Below, piece by piece: positions 5,915 to 7,024 of a stretch of 7,024 bases of DNA. Below the pieces are notes generated by a model that was given only the letters and a program-made list of their open reading frames with translations, had not been told where the DNA came from and did not search any database. Made by a program: the position numbers and the translations under genes. Source of the stretch: Anaerolineae bacterium (lineage in GTDB: Bacteria > Chloroflexota > Anaerolineae > Promineifilales > Promineifilaceae); NCBI GenBank assembly GCA_014879345.1, contig JACSSI010000244.1, positions 1-7,024 on the forward strand, read 5' to 3'. The first letter of the stretch is position 1, and every line of letters begins with the position of its first letter.

Positions 5915-6310
5915 ATGGCGTCTATGGTCGAGACCCAAGGGAATACAGAAGTAGCTCAGTTATTACAGCAGTTTCTGTCCAATTTTGAAGGCAACTTAGT
6001 TTCGCAAGAATCGCTTGAACTGGATACGGGAAACGAAATCTTACTATGTGTGATTCAAATGGCTGGCGTGCGTTATAAACTCAGTTATCAGCCCTGTCCA
6101 GAAGCTTCTCCCATCAAACTTGTATTAAGCCCCCGTGAAAAAGAAGTTGTCCGCCTCGTGATAAAAGGTTTTACAACTCAAGGCATTGCTAAGGTGTTGG
6201 ACATCAGTCCTTGGACTGTCACAACGCATATACGTCGCGTATTCTCGAAACTGGATGTTAATTCGCGGGCAGAGATGGTGGCTTGTGTACTAAAGGATGG
6301 AGTTCTATAG
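5915..6310 (+). CDS. Small LuxR/GerE-type helix-turn-helix transcriptional regulator
   Basis: From ATG 5915 the product is 131 residues (MASMVETQGNTE...). A second ATG at 5924 would shorten it by three residues. The ribosome binding site is weak (GAG 6 nt upstream; AGGGGA about 15 nt upstream). Residues 70-130 are a complete LuxR C-terminal DNA-binding domain: LSPREKEVVRLVIKGFTTQGIA, then the recognition region with SPWTVTTHIRRVFSKL, and a closing VNSRAEMVA segment, all typical of the family. The ~69-residue N-terminal part is helical, then has a short strand-like GVRYKL segment. It is not a receiver domain (no phosphorylation Asp context, far too short) nor an autoinducer-binding domain. It is therefore a single-domain-like LuxR orphan whose input is unknown. 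It is divergent from the operon and probably regulates it and/or itself through the shared intergenic region. Its AT-richer composition differs from the operon genes. Confidence 0.88.
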   Translation: MASMVETQGNTEVAQLLQQFLSNFEGNLVSQESLELDTGNEILLCVIQMAGVRYKLSYQPCPEASPIKLVLSPREKEVVRLVIKGFTTQGIAKVLDISPWTVTTHIRRVFSKLDVNSRAEMVACVLKDGVL

Positions 6311-6326
6311 AGTTCCCTCCTTTTTT
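6295..6326 (+). terminator. Putative intrinsic terminator overlapping the LuxR-type stop codon
   Basis: The segment 6295-6320 can fold with GGA/TCC, GG/CC and AGTTC/GAGTT paired (5 bp including two G-U pairs), bulges at 6298 and 6315, and a TATA loop. It is followed immediately by six T residues (6321-6326). The stem is imperfect, but the position directly at the TAG stop (6308-6310) and the T-run favour a terminator. Confidence 0.45.
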
Positions 6327-6405
6327 GACCTGATAGAGCAATACGTTAGAACAATAGGTGTTGAATACAGACCGATTAAAGACAGTTACAACGATATTGT
6401 TTCGA

Positions 6406-7014
6406 TTATCGGTAAACACCTTCTACCAACACTTCGCCTTCACGCATCTCCAACCTGGTTATTTCGATGGGCAGCGACATTTGGTCATACACAGCTTGCC
6501 CTTGCTTGATGGCTTCCAGCACAAACGCGGGCGCTTTTGTGCCCGCGATTCCCACTTCTTCGATGATGCCTTGGGGTTTACCATCTTCCAAGTAGATGGT
6601 GGCGCGACCAAACACAGGAGTACGCATCCCCATAAAATAGACCAGACCGCCACCCACGACACCATCAGGGTGAATCTCAATTTGCGGATGACTGAAGGGC
6701 AGATTGGCACGTGGCTCGATAAACCAGGCGAGCGTCTCCATTGCCATCTGGTCTGTGACTAATACGCTAAACGTTTCGCCGACGGCATCACCCGCCCGCC
6801 AATGTTCACGAATCTCAGCGATTTCTGGATGGAGGATGGGCGCGGCTTCTACCAATTCCACGCGGCTGGCAACACTAAGCCAGGCGAAGGCATTGGCGAC
6901 AATCAAGAGCAGCGCAATCAGGAGATTTTTGCGCCGGCCAAAAAAAGAAAGCAGTCGGCCAAGAATTGGTGTGCTTTGCCAGGAAGATTTTTGTTTTAGG
7001 GTTGTGTTTTTCAT
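6406..7014 (-). CDS. Single-pass membrane-anchored protein with extracytoplasmic domain
   Basis: The product is 202 residues from ATG 7014, with the ribosome binding site beyond the window edge. The N-terminus is basic (KQK, GRRK), followed by one hydrophobic segment at about 30-50 (LLIALLLIVANAFAWLSVAS). This fits a membrane anchor with the remainder outside the cytoplasm; a cleavable signal is less likely because no clear cleavage site follows. The outer domain alternates strand-like segments: FSVLVTDQMAMETLAWF (82-98), HPQIEIHPDGVVGGGLVYF (109-127), GRATIYLEDGKPQGIIEEV (136-154), then a helix (163-179) and ITRLEMREGEVLVEGVYR at the end. The 'pQv-x-pdGvv-x-G ... dG-l-x-v-x-G' rhythm resembles anchored proteins of unknown function that I recall from Chloroflexota, possibly lipid-binding-like; this is low certainty. 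It is convergent with the regulator, with 95 nt between them. Confidence 0.82.
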   Translation of the reverse strand: MKNTTLKQKSSWQSTPILGRLLSFFGRRKNLLIALLLIVANAFAWLSVASRVELVEAAPILHPEIAEIREHWRAGDAVGETFSVLVTDQMAMETLAWFIEPRANLPFSHPQIEIHPDGVVGGGLVYFMGMRTPVFGRATIYLEDGKPQGIIEEVGIAGTKAPAFVLEAIKQGQAVYDQMSLPIEITRLEMREGEVLVEGVYR

Positions 7015-7024
7015 AACGTATAAC

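Overview
The window looks like a bacterial chromosome segment of moderate GC content. Five genes on the minus strand form an apparent operon that runs off the left edge. A small LuxR-type regulator is transcribed divergently from it, and a membrane-anchored protein lies convergent with the regulator at the right edge. There is no rRNA, tRNA, insertion sequence, phage gene or CRISPR array. The protein styles, together with an over-used ACGGCCGT palindrome, suggest an uncultured Chloroflexota (Anaerolineae-like) genome. That is an inference from memory of such genomes, and no marker gene here proves it.

The operon, in transcription order (right to left), is as follows. (A) 5503-4304: a 399-residue protein with an extremely acidic head (34 D/E and no K/R in the first 60 residues) and an extremely basic C-terminal half (41 K/R and no D/E over residues 231-350). 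(B) 4207-3437: a 256-residue protein whose C-terminal half is a diverged paralogue of the helical/basic module of A. (C) 3459-2119: a protein with a gluzincin-type HExxH...ExxAD zinc-metallopeptidase signature, whose start overlaps the end of B. (D) 2115-1576: a small, probably all-helical protein of unknown function, 3 nt after C. (E) 1504 to beyond position 1: a large helical protein with a C-terminal IPT/TIG immunoglobulin-like domain, cut by the window edge. None of the five has a recognisable Sec signal peptide or clear membrane anchor.

The 411-nt stretch 5504-5914 is relatively AT-rich and holds the regulatory signals. These are a candidate promoter for each direction, a perfect 6+1+6 palindrome TAAGTGTCACTTA just upstream of the rightward -35, and further CACTT(A) half-sites. 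The LuxR-type regulator (5915-6310) may control itself and the operon from here. A hairpin followed by T6 overlaps its stop codon. The last gene (7014-6406, minus) encodes a single-pass membrane protein with an extracytoplasmic domain and is probably a separate unit.

Taken together, genes A-E are a candidate undescribed multi-protein system: two related charge-segregated proteins, a leaderless metallopeptidase, a helical partner and an Ig-like-domain protein under a dedicated regulator. The sequence supports the architecture and the co-transcription. It does not reveal the biochemical purpose.
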